The notes under the pieces are model-generated. The model worked only from the letters and a program-made list of their open reading frames with translations, did not search any database and had not been told where the DNA came from. The position numbers and the translations under genes are program-made. From contig MU858047.1 of the NCBI GenBank assembly GCA_033297075.1, positions 310,001 to 374,000 on the forward strand: 64,000 bases of DNA. Reading direction: 5' to 3'. This DNA is from Rhypophila decipiens (Eukaryota; Ascomycota; Sordariomycetes; Sordariales; Naviculisporaceae). Below, piece by piece: positions 10,237 to 21,000 of this stretch; position 1 is the first letter of the stretch; every line of letters begins with the position of its first letter.

Positions 10237-11983
10237 GAGGACATCAATGCTGGATTGTATCACCAAAGACCTTGTTCAAACGGTTGTCGAGATCCAACAC
10301 CCCTCAGCCAGCACGATAATATCTTGCTCCAATCATTGCAACAAATTAAAATCACAACTCATCTCCAACATCGAAGAGCAGCAGCAACGCCATACCCTAA
10401 TAGTCACGATTGCAGCTCAACATCAAACGAAATATTCACCTCCTTATTAACAGTATTATAATCATATCATGAGCGGAACCCCCGGACGAAACGAAGCGAA
10501 CGAAACGCATTCAAGGCTACAAAACAACATCACAACAAGACGGGCTATCATCCAAGAAACGAGCAATGTTTTATTACAAACAAGACATACAAATCTTCCC
10601 TCTGTCATTGCATAAATCTTTTGCATCAAACCATGCATAAACAACTTATTTGCATTCATACGGAGAAAACTTTTTAATTTCCAGGTGTCTGGTGTCAGGG
10701 AATGAAACGACGAAATGGGAATTGGATGGACGGCTGGATTGGGTGGGTTGGGTTGGTTGGTTGGTCAAACGGTACGGCACTTGAATATTGAACTTACAAT
10801 ACCCAGCTCTGTGTTTCAACTTTTGTTTGCTTTTGTCTTTTTTATACGACTGTCGGGGTTGGGTTTTTCTCTTATACTTTTTACTGTTTGCTCTATTAGC
10901 CTAGTCCAGCTTTGTAGCTTGTCATGTCCTGGAAAGGGACTCTTGAATGTTCTTGTTGTGTTTTTTTCTCGCTTTCGGGCCTGGGATGGTTCTGTCTTGA
11001 CGGATTGGGGTTCTTGGGATGGGTTACCCGCCGGATATCATAGCGGTGGGCTAGCCGTATTCTGGCTGTATCTTGCTCGTCCTTTGGGCGACAGTTAGCG
11101 AAATGATTCAACTTGCTTATTACCACTCACTCACCTTCCTTCTTGTTGTTTGCTGAGTTGACTGCCTGGTCAAGTTATTTGTCCTCCAAGGCTCGATTTG
11201 AGCTCTATGTGTGGTTGGTGATACCCGCCCCCATGTGGTCGAGGTTTACATGCCCGTTGCTCAATGGAGATTGGGTTAGTGCTCGTCCAACGTTGCTAGA
11301 GATATCGTCCGAGTTAGCACAAGGCTGACAAGACGCTAGTAACAAGGAGACGGACGACCTGTGTCTTTGTATGGCGTCATGGAAGGGAACATTAGGCGAC
11401 TTGCTCATCAGCTCGTGATATAGTAGTAAGAAGGGACGATACGCGCAGGTTGAAAAGTATATCTTCTAGAGATATTCCCGGCATAAATAGTAGTACATGC
11501 AGGACATGGTACAAACGTCTTTCAAAGTATGTATATGGTATGGCAGTCGATTGTCTTCCCAAGTGAACAAAACATGCACATCAGCCCTCTCTTATGGTCA
11601 TAAAAGTGGCATTATCGCGATATAAAAAGTTGATTATATTATAACGCCGAGGGAATCCGAGATCCCCTGACCAAGATGCTGATATCAAGCTGACATCGTT
11701 CAGGCCCGGAAGCAGTCCATCTCCTTTCCTTTTTGTCCGTCAATTCCTTTTGAGTTCTGTGACCGTACCACGCCAAATTGATGGCGTCAAAAAGGAAAAA
11801 TGCAGAGAAATAACGCCAATGCTATGCATATTCCATCAAGCTGGAAATGAAACCCCACACAAAAAAAAAAAAAGGCGAGGTATATGAGTGAACAATGCCA
11901 CGCTGAAGTCAAAGAGCCAAAATGCAAATCCCAAGCCTCCTGTCAGTTGGTGTTCCCTTTTCACCACAATCCTAACCCGCGAA
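10237..11983. other. Convergent intergenic region
   Basis: These 1.7 kb lie between the stops of the Cdh1 gene (+) and the rhomboid gene (-). The stretch probably carries both 3' UTRs. It has T-rich and A-rich patches, including a run of A at about 11860-11873, and no open frame I would call a gene. No RNA gene was recognised. Confidence 0.6.
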
Positions 11984-13853
11984 TCATACCAGGTTACCTA
12001 GCGGTAGCCTCGCGAAGTGCTGTACCAGGTCGAACATCATCTCGTCGCGTTTGGGTGTTGTTAGCTGGTTTGTGGGGGCTGGATTATTTGCTGCGAGGGT
12101 CCTATTGAAAGTCAAGGCGCCAGAATCACACCAATTGCTGACAGGCTATGTGTACAAACTCACACATTAGTATGACGAACGTAGAGATCAGTTCTCTTCC
12201 AAGAGCTTCATTCGATTGTGAGGGGGCAAGTCAGGAAATGGTCAAGTAGACTCACCAGGCAACTGATATACTTGCACCAACTGCAGTCCTGCTTGTAAAT
12301 GTAGAAGTTGTTCAACAAGACGATGAAAACGACCAGAACCAACACCAGCGCGGCCGCACGGATACCCCACCATACCCACCAGAGTGGCTTTCGGCCCTTG
12401 AAGAAGCCAACTGGGTTTTTGAAGAATGAGGGTGGCGTGCCTTGGGACAGAAAGCCATTGTCGACGTGGGAATACGGGACATCTTCGCCCATCCGGCGTC
12501 GAAGCGAGTTGGGAGAGTGTAGCACCGAGATACCCAAGGCCAGACCCATGAGAAACCCACCAACATGGGAAAAGTTGTCGAGACCCGGCAGCAGACCCAG
12601 AACAAGGGAGATGACGATTGAGACCAGAAGAAACGCAAGGTCCTTGCCAGGGCTCCTACGGTCCTTCCACGAGTAGAAAAGATCGAGGAGAAGTAGCGCG
12701 AAAATTCCAAACAGAGCTCCCGATGCGCCGGTTGAAGGCATGCCCTTCTGCCCAAAGTTCGCGCCCATGAGAAAGCCGAATATCCCTGAGCTCATATAGA
12801 CGAGGAAGAATCGGATCGACCCTATAGCACGCTCCATGTCGCGTCCTAGGAGTACCTGTAGCAGCAGGTTGAACCCAATGTGAATCAGACCAGCATGCAT
12901 GAAAATTGGGAGGATGAGTCGAAACCACTGGTCCGGATGGGGGTTTTGGCCCACGGTCCCGTTGTAAAAAGGTTCCGGGACACCGCCAAACCCGCAAAGC
13001 TGCGAAAGGGTGCATTTGTTCATCGGGCTGTTCCCGTCGTCGGTCGTCGAGTTCGGGCATGGCCAGCCCAGTGGTTCTGTGAGTTTGAGTTCCTCAATTT
13101 CCTTAACGCCTTGCATACAGGGCACGAAGAGGGCTCCCATGTTGATGAGTACATAGGTCGAAGGCCCGATCATAGGGTTGAACTGTGGTCGCGTCATGAT
13201 GGGAGAGCCGGTGAGAGTAGCTATAAAGAAGAATACCAGTCAGATCAGTGTTCAACAAAAGGCCTTTCCTGCTTCTTCTTACCATTCTTTACAATCTCAG
13301 CAATGAATACTGCAATCTGGATGATGGTGAAGGTGTACACAACGAACGGTATCTTCTTCGAATTCGAACCCAACATTCCTAGCTCGCCGAAGCGAACACG
13401 GCCTTTTCGGGACTTTTGTCGTTGGGGCGCGTCGTATACATGGTCCGCACCGTCTTGGTCTTTGACCGCATGCCTCTGGTTGCCATGTTCTTGTAACGGG
13501 ATATCATCTGTCGGGTGATTGTAAGCCATTTCGTCCGAAGGGGCACCCCCAAGTCCGCGGTAACCGGTATCTTGCTGACTTAATTGGTATTGGCTCGCAT
13601 TCGGGGTCTGATGCGTGCTGGCCGGGTACACATGGTCATCGAACACAGTCTCAAAGGGCGAGGGTCCTCCTGGCCTCGGTCGGTCATTCGCGGGATATGG
13701 TTCGGGATATGGTTGTTGGGGTGTCGGCGTGGGCGCATTATAAGATCGCGACGAGTCCGAGATGGCTGCAGACTGTCCACCATACGATCCCGGTGGTTCG
13801 GATACACCCGAATAAGGTAAGGGTTTCTGATTGTAATAGTCGTTTGCCGCCAT
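11984..13853 (-). CDS. Rhomboid family intramembrane serine protease
   Basis: Three exons, 13853..13283, 13220..12256 and 12145..11984, give 565 residues. Introns of 62 and 110 bases have donors GTAAGA and GTGAGT. Residues 1-165 are a Pro/Gln/Tyr-rich cytosolic-type region. A membrane helix follows at about 170-188 (IPFVVYTFTIIQIAVFIAEI). The rhomboid core holds HAGLIHIGFN (299-308), GASGALFG with catalytic Ser357 and FSHVGG with catalytic His409, so both members of the Ser-His dyad are present. A Cys-rich luminal-type loop lies between helix 1 and the HxxxxHxxxN motif. After the last helix the tail carries DCSWCKYISCLPVSNWCD, which spans the second splice junction and supports it. Such enzymes cut transmembrane proteins inside the bilayer. 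It resembles the large multi-helix fungal rhomboids rather than the short Rbd2 type; that assignment is inference. The exact C-terminus in exon 3 is less sure. Confidence 0.88.
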
Positions 13854-15096
13854 CGTTGGCGAGTAATATACCGAAATCGAGGGTCGTCAAACGCGGCGCG
13901 ATAAGGTACTCGATCGAGGGCTCGTCCTTTCTGTTCAAATCCCACAGACGGCCAAACGAAGGCTGTTGTCTGGGAAAACGAATGCCAGCCACCAAGGTGT
14001 CGTTGGCTCCCGGGGGAAATTGATGGGCCAGACGGGGAATGGAATCGGGTCCACTCGCGTCACAAAACACGGGAAGGCGGTGGATCTTTGCTGCCGAAAA
14101 AAAGCAATGACGATATGATACGTCTTGCTCCCGATATCAACAATTTACTAGAATGAACGGAGTATCCGGAGAAGGGACCAGACAGGTGGTAAGTTGGGAG
14201 GAGCAATAAGCACCGCGGGCGGATCAGGAGGGCGAGATGCAGATTTGATGTTTCGTCAGAGAGGGCAGGGGTGGCCGTCGCCTGTTCTCTTTGGTGGGTT
14301 ATGGAGATTACGTAGCGAGCGGGAGTTTGTTGGTGTCCAGGAAGGCACAAATGGTCACTAACGCCGTTGAGTTACAGACATGCAGTGACTGTGTCCGACC
14401 GTCGAGGTGTTGCGCTCTCGTACTTCTGTTGTTGTGTATGCAGTTGAACCAACGAAGGGAAAAGAGCTCAACAAGTTCAAGTCAGGATATGGGAAAGAAA
14501 ACCAAACAGCAGAGACGAAAGAAGTGGACAAGCTGCCCAAAGGACTAAACATCGGCGGTATGCATGTGGTTCTTCAGTGTTCAGCTCCGAACTGGGAACT
14601 GGCTGAGTACCCGGGAAGGTGGACCCAGCTGACGTCGCCTCAGGACAGGAATTGCCTCGCCTGGAACTCATCAACAACTGGAGGATATCCGTAACCTGTA
14701 AGAATACACAAACATGCAGATAATAGTGGGGTTGGTTAACATTATGGGCCTGATGCTGATCAACTGTTCGCAACTGTTCATCAGCGACATCAGGACTTTG
14801 ACTAAGGTTACCTACGGAACTGAATGTAAACGGTTATTCTATACATATATTGTTGTCTGAATGTGGATTTTTCAATTGAGGATTGCACAAGACACACAAC
14901 ATTTACGCTATACTTAAGAATAAGAATACGTAGCAAGGGTGTTTGTTGGCTGGGACGGAGCATGTATTCGAAAACATAAAGAGGCCGCCGCTACTAACCC
15001 AGGAGACCCTTAAGCACAACCTGAGACATTCGGCGGGAAAAGGGGTACACACAAACCTCATCACCCGTGAGCTTATAATCCTTTGGGTTCTCGTAT
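13854..15096. other. Intergenic, rhomboid promoter and small-gene 3' region
   Basis: These 1.2 kb lie upstream of the rhomboid ATG and downstream of the small two-exon gene, both on the minus strand. Frames here begin at non-ATG codons or look random. The stretch presumably holds the rhomboid promoter. Nothing else was recognised. Confidence 0.55.
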
Positions 15097-15513
15097 TCAG
15101 TACTCTGTACCGAGTCTTAGTGCTTTGGCCAAAGCAACCTGTTTTTGGCGACGGTTTTTGGAAACCAGCGTAGTTGCATCAAACAGCTGCTGATCTTCCT
15201 GCGCCTCTAGTTACAGACGTCATCAAACAACCCGCAGGCAAAAACGACCGCCAACGGTTCGGCTGTGCGCCGCGAATGACTGACTAACATTTCGAGCCTC
15301 GTTCATGTCATCCTTGGGGACGACAGAATCGAGGGCTGTGACCGACTTGTATCCGTCGCTCGATTCTTGCTCGACAGAATGGAAGGAGAAAAGAAATACG
15401 AGGTTACCACGGCTAATAATAATGGCAAGGATGGGAAAGATCCAAGCCTCCACGACTGACGACACATCAGCATACGGAGTGATAGCCACAGAGGGCCCGG
15501 AAGGAGCCGACAT
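15097..15513 (-). CDS. Small predicted membrane protein, two exons, function unknown
   Basis: I propose a 110-residue gene with exons 15513..15289 and 15204..15097 and an 84-base intron (donor GTTAGT, acceptor CTAGAG). It starts at an ATG in fair context (GTGCCATGTC). The first exon gives MSAPSGPSVAITPYADVSSV, then one hydrophobic segment (about 24-43, WIFPILAIIISRGNLVFLF), then a hydrophilic stretch ending DDMNEARN. The second exon gives AQEDQQLFDATTLVSKNRR.. and a short basic tail ending LGTEY. The switch from random-looking to coherent charged sequence on splicing is the main support. I do not recognise the family. It lies 368 bases from the plus-strand lysine-rich gene, so the two probably share a bidirectional promoter. 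The acceptor is an AGAG doublet, and only the second AG keeps the frame. It could still be a chance pairing of frames. Confidence 0.5.
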
Positions 15514-15881
15514 GGCACGTGACCTAACAAGATGCACTTGCCCAGACGCCGTGAGGACCCACAAAAACACGGCTCGCGCTGCACCCCACCTGGAGATCGA
15601 CGGATTGCACCAGCGCCAGCCGATTGGCCGCGATAAGATAAGATTCTGCTAAAAGGTCCAATTTATTTACCAGAACCATCTGAAGCTTCCAAATCGGTCA
15701 GCCACGATCTTATCTTTTTTTCCGAGCAACCGTCAAACCACCAGCAACCAATCTCACCACGGAGAATTTCGAATAGTTCTCTGTCAGCTTCTGCACAATC
15801 AATCTCCCCAAAGGAGATATCAATTGACTGCACATTTCCACCTTTTTTCTTTCGAGGCGCAAGCCGAAGCAATCGCCCACC
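15514..15881. promoter_or_regulatory. Probable bidirectional promoter
   Basis: This 368-base spacer separates the ATGs of the small minus-strand gene and the plus-strand lysine-rich gene. It contains a CT-rich stretch (about 15836-15850) just before the plus-strand start, a common feature of highly expressed fungal promoters. No individual factor site is called. Confidence 0.4.
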
Positions 15882-16854
15882 ATGGCCAAGGAGAGGGCTG
15901 CTGAGAAGTCTGAGCACAAAAAGAGCAAGGAGAAGAAGTCTTCTGACAAGGACAAGGTGACCAAGAGCTCCAAGAGCAAGGACAAAAAGGAGAAAAAGGA
16001 GAAGAAGGAAAAGAAAGCCAAGAAGATCGCTCAACTTCCTGAGGAGGAGCTTGATTCCAAGCCTCAGGTTGAAGAGGAGGCTGAGGAGCAGGTTGAAATG
16101 CAGGTTGACGAGCCAGTCAAGTCTGAGGAGAAGGTCGAAGAGCCAGTCAAGTCTGAGGAGAAGGTCGAGGAGCCAGCCAAATCCGAGGAGAATGTCGAAC
16201 CCCAGGCCGAAGCGACAATTGAGAAGACTGTGAACCCACCTGCGCAGGAATCAGAGGTGTTACTCCATCTTACCGCCGTTATCCAACACATTTCTGTTAA
16301 CAATTTTTTAGGCACAGGACGCAGCAGACTACATCTCTTTTGGCGAGAGCGATGCTGAAGACGGAGGCAAGCAGAGGTCCAAGAGATCGAAAAAGAAAGA
16401 ACTCAAGAAAAAGCTAGCACAGGCACAGGCAGCCCAGGAGGGGGGTGATGCCCCAGCAGCTGGCGAAGCGAAAGACGAGAAGCCAAAGGGTCCCAAGGAG
16501 ACTGCTCACCCTACCGGACTGAACCGCGATGCAAGACGCCGCTTGCAACTGATTGATCGTCAGCGGGTCAGGATCATGAAGCGAATGGGGATCACAGAGG
16601 GAGACACGGATCGCAAGGGGGAGCTTGAGAAGGCCGTCACGACATGGATCAATAACTGGGACGCACGAGTCAAGAAACGCGCTGAGAAGAAGGCTGCAAA
16701 AGCGAGGGCCAAGCTCCACAGAAAGTCGGAGCGGGGTAAGCAGCGTAAGTCGATGGGCCTGTCCAAGAAGCAGTTCGACAAGATCAAACGACAGGAGAAG
16801 CGACAGGAGGCCAATAAGGGAGGCAAGGCTGCGCCAGCTGCCGCCGCTGCGTAA
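15882..16854 (+). CDS. Lysine/glutamate-rich, nucleolar-like basic protein, unknown function
   Basis: Two exons, 15882..16256 and 16312..16854, give 305 residues with a 55-base intron (acceptor TTTTTTAG). The start is in a strong context (CACCATGG). Residues 1-50 are almost all Lys, Ser, Glu and Asp with KKEKKEKKEKK runs, a typical nucleolar or nuclear targeting pattern. Residues about 75-107 contain three imperfect 10-residue acidic repeats (PVKSEEKVEE). After an acidic patch, residues about 205-305 form a basic helical domain with GLNRDARRRLQLIDRQRVRIMKRMGI and many KRxEKK segments, ending in an Ala run. The make-up suggests an RNA- or ribosome-biogenesis-related protein, but I know no family for it, so the role is inference. 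It converges with the minus-strand gene ending at 17366. Confidence 0.8.
16111..16200 (+). repeat. 30-base tandem repeat, three units, in-frame
   Basis: Three adjacent 30-base units (16111-16140, 16141-16170, 16171-16200) encode a repeated decapeptide of the form PVKSEEKVEE. The first two units differ at the last positions only, and the third has several changes. Length polymorphism between strains would be expected and would keep the frame. Confidence 0.9.
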
Positions 16855-17365
16855 ATCACGCAGTAACGGAGTCGAAACGATGATGGGCTGGCTGCCCTTG
16901 ACCATTAGTGTTGCGAAGGGCCAGGATTCATGATTTATCCAAGGTCGATCTGAACACGACCAGCACGTATGCCACATGGTGACAGCGATATTTTGGGCGC
17001 GCATTGCTTGCTACACTTCCTGATAACGGTATCTTCATCAGCATACTACAGGAGCATGGCTTGGAAGGAAGCCTCGACGAACGGATGATACCATTTTTGT
17101 ACTTGGGCGCATGGGCAGATGGACGTGCTGCGGGTCCTCAGATAGCTGGGGACAGTATTATCGGCACGATAGCCTACGCTGATTTCTCTGCTTCTTGAAG
17201 CAATCCAGTAGGGTCATGGTCTAAATAAAAAGCGATACATTACAAACCTTGCCTACATATCACTCGCATCTTACAGTAGTATAACAATCCTTAATGAAGG
17301 ACCCATCTGTCCGTCCCGTTCCTGGATGTTGGGAAGAGCAGCCAGGCATGGTCTCCCCGCTGCTT
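16855..17365. other. Short convergent intergenic region
   Basis: About 0.5 kb lies between two converging stops. It likely holds overlapping 3' UTRs. An AATAAA-like element occurs at about 17223 (AAATAAAAAG). I see no gene here. Confidence 0.6.
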
Positions 17366-18055
17366 CTACGCCTTCCCATCGTTGCTACTATCCTTACTCT
17401 GTTTAGCCTCGTTGACATCTTGCCCCTCCTTCTTCTCATCCTTCTTCCCGCCTCGCCAAGTCTGATTCCACACATCCCAAATCTGCTCGACAATCAAGTC
17501 CGAATAGCCCTTGCCTGCCTCGAGCGCCTTCCTCTCCTCCTCCAGCCTCTTTTCCTTCCAGTCCTCCTTCTCATCGCCCATCCACACCTTGGTCAAGACG
17601 CCCTTCTTTTCCTCGGCCTTTTGCTTCTCTTCTTCCAAAGAAGTAAGTAGGGGGAGTCCCTCCTTGACCCTGCGTAACCGCTCTTTCTCAGCCAACATGA
17701 GCTGTCGATTCTTTTCGGCCTGGCTGGGTAATGAGGCGCCCGCGGAGAGGATGGCGCCCCATCGCTCGTTGGACCGCGCGACGATGGACTTGCCCGTGTA
17801 TTCGTGCGCGAGCTGGTTGTAGGCCCAGAATGTGCCGGTTCCGAGGATGGCGTTTTGGATGTTGAATTTGAAGCGCGACTTTCCGGGGAGGAGGATTGCG
17901 AGGGGGCCTAGGACTGCTACGCCTATTGCTGCGCTGCGGAGGATTGCGGGGGCTGAGATGGGGTCTTGGGGTGGTGCTTGAGGCTGTTGCGGCTCGGCGG
18001 AGGATGATGACTGTTGTTGGGGGGTTGAGGTCTGGTCTGGGGAGGTTGGCGCCAT
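17366..18055 (-). CDS. Small membrane-associated protein with C-terminal coiled segment
   Basis: Single exon of 229 residues from the ATG at 18055 (MAPTSPDQTS). Frames further upstream lack an ATG. An N-terminal Gln/Pro/Ser-rich region is followed by two hydrophobic stretches, at about 45-65 (ILRSAAIGVAVLGPLAILLP) and about 72-90 (IQNAILGTGTFWAYNQLAHE). A charged helical part then contains a KVWMGDEKEDWKEKRLEEER block and YSDLIVEQIWDVWNQ. I recall fungal proteins of this pattern filed as 'rhomboid family membrane protein'. However, no GxSG or catalytic His is present, so protease activity is not supported. It may sit in an organelle membrane, but this cannot be told from sequence. It converges with the lysine-rich gene. 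Confidence 0.78.
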   Translation of the reverse strand: MAPTSPDQTSTPQQQSSSSAEPQQPQAPPQDPISAPAILRSAAIGVAVLGPLAILLPGKSRFKFNIQNAILGTGTFWAYNQLAHEYTGKSIVARSNERWGAILSAGASLPSQAEKNRQLMLAEKERLRRVKEGLPLLTSLEEEKQKAEEKKGVLTKVWMGDEKEDWKEKRLEEERKALEAGKGYSDLIVEQIWDVWNQTWRGGKKDEKKEGQDVNEAKQSKDSSNDGKA

Positions 18056-21000
18056 TTTGGCGAATGGTTTTGTGACTTTGGTCGCAGGGAGTGGTAATGG
18101 ACTCTTTAGTATTGCGATTGTATCTGTATTTGCTTTCGTTTGCACCGTCGCCAATGTTGTTTTCGTTTGGAGGCTTTTCTTTTCTCCTTCCGGAGCTCGG
18201 CTCAAGCTGGCGTAAGAATGCGATCAAGGGTCCAAGAGGTTCAATTGCTTGGCTGATCTTATCGCAAGAATCCATCTTATCGTTATCTAATCAGATCGAT
18301 CTACGGACATCAGAGAGCTTTCCCGTATCACCAACATCTTTTTCACACATTCCAACAGACCTCCAAATGACATTTGAGATGAACTCATTAATCACTGTCA
18401 TCTCCCTAGTTCAGATCCTCCCACACCGACACAGAAGGAACCTCAGGACTGGATTGAGTTGGTCATGGCATGTGGACAACGTCCGTCCTCGTAAACCAGA
18501 TTCTCTGGGGACTGTCAACGACTAGAATAAGACTACTCGAGTTACAATCTACTCGACACCTTCTGAGAACCTCCACCAAGTGCCACTTAACCGAAGATAT
18601 CACCAACTCTCAAGATTCCACTTTCGTACACCGACCCAACTTCTCTGTTGATGATCCCCATCCCAGCCAAGATATTCCATGTAGTAGAAGCCGTAATCAT
18701 CTGATAAATCCAACACCGGCAGACTCATAACCACCTGTCGTCCGATCCAAACTAATAAAAGATGAGGCAAAGCTGTTCACCCCGCATCTCGGTTGCCAAG
18801 TAAGGGCATGTAGATATATTAACCAGTGGCGTTTGGGTTGGGTATCACTGGTAGATACAGTGATTACAGCGTGGAGTTTGAGGAAATCGGATTATTACCT
18901 ACAGGACCCGAAATTGGAGCTGGATATTGTCGGCCCATGGTTGTTCGAGAAGATTGTTTAATATAGCCTCATATTCACACCCAATCAACTGGGCAGATAA
19001 TTCCGACCCTTCAATATAACCCACGATTTCCAAGTCTCAACGGCGTGGAGGATCAGCAGCTACTGACTCCCTTGGATCCCATCCGATACAATAAACCAGC
19101 CCAACTTTCTCTGGACACATGTCTCTCACGGTAACATGGTCGAAGATAGATCGTCCTGGCCAGGTGTTCGACTACGACGGCACATCCCCCAGTCCTTCTT
19201 GCGTCTCTGTTCATGTGTCTTGATATTGCAACGAGTTCCGCCAAAGTGGGTGTGTTGATATGGCATTTTCCTACTCAGCCCAGACAACGTCGTAATGCGA
19301 GGAAGGGGTCATACTACCCAACCGGTCGCAGAAACCCCCATGATCAACCGTCACGCAACTCTATTGACAAGAAACTTGAACTTGGAAGGGTTGATGTGAT
19401 GCCGAACGGCCTTGTAGTCTCTCGAGGACAAAACCTGATGATGGAAGAGATCAGACATCCGATGAGTAGGATAACAGAACTCGGGCCAAAGTCGATACAT
19501 CACACCAACAACAACACGTCGGTCTCGGGCTTACCTTATCTTGACATATTCGCCTATCTCTCATCCTTCTCTACATATCAGCCTTTTTGACGTCGTGTCA
19601 GGTTCCTACTGCACCCCTTATCACACTCGCAATGTCTCAAACGCCATATGCTGTAATACATACCATTACAGACAGTGTGTCACGGAGCCCATGGGGGCGC
19701 ACTTCGGGAGTGACCTGACCCTCGAAATAGAAGAAAACATGTGTTCAGCTACATCGGTCGGTACCATATCCCATTTCGGAACACAGAATAACCCCCAGAC
19801 AAAGGTAGCAGTCTACGGATACTCTGGGAGACCTGATGCCACGGCCCGGGATCAACGGGATGAAAAGTTATGTATAAAAAAATGCGAGGAAGGATGCAAC
19901 TCAATAAAGAGACACCACGCTGCAGATATGTCTACCGGTCTCAAGACGTGGGCAGCAAGTATACAAGTCACTTGTTCTTGGGGAAATACGATCATACCTA
20001 CATATCATAAAGTGCCCACCTACAAATTCTACTTTGTATGTATGGAGGCTTCAAACATTGATCCCAATCAATCGCCGTCCCGAACCTTATCTCTGTCTTA
20101 CCTGAACTGCTGACTGCACAGCCGTGCCGCCGTAAGCTGCCGATGCCGAAGTGAGGCACTCACTACCGACAGAACTGACCGACTGATAGCAAAAGGAAGA
20201 GAGAAGAGGGAAAGATACCCAAAACGACAAAGACGGTCTGAGGAGCTTTGCTTACGGCGCCGCATGTCGTAACTCTCCAGAAGGGTAGGTGGTACAGACT
20301 TTTGCCCTGCTTGTCTGCGGCGCTTTCTGTGACTCTTTGAGGCTGGCTTGTTGGTGTCAGATAGATACGAAAATTGAGACTTTAACATATGGAAGCATAG
20401 CATAGCAGCATATGTACAAACGAAATATAAAAACTGAAGATATCGGTGGTCCAGTTGGTTGGTCGGTTTTCGTGTTGTAGCTGTGTAGATAGCAAGGTGA
20501 GATAGTTGGGACGAATGACAACAAAGGTCCCTATCTGGCCAGCTGCATTCACAGTATTTTGAGAATATACTTGTGACATCAAGGTAGACAAGAGAACCTG
20601 CCTGGCCGTTATACATTTCAACCATAGTTAGGGATAGCCTTGACTTTAACCAGGGGTTCTTTAGAAATCGCGATGATCGACCTTTGCTGATGATATTTTG
20701 GACTCATGTGCGTACAATGAACGGAGCCGAGAAAAAGAAAAGCAGGAAAAGCGGTCCTTGGGCCTTGATTCATCTTATGAGGTTTTCGTCCACCAAAGTC
20801 CTTTCTCACACCCATTCGGAACTTTTATGTCGCATCTTACCAACTACATACATGTATATGACCCGGGACTTGTTAGCGCTCTGGCAAAAAGATCACAGTC
20901 ACGGTGATGCGTACACACCTCCCAACCCTTGGACACATAAGGTCAACCAAATAACCAGTCGGTTTGATTCGACGACGTGTCGGCAGCCCGCAAGCAAAAA

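Noticed and set aside
15305..15652. 115-codon plus-strand frame near 15.3 kb
   Set aside because: It is the antisense shadow of the better-supported small two-exon gene and covers its promoter.
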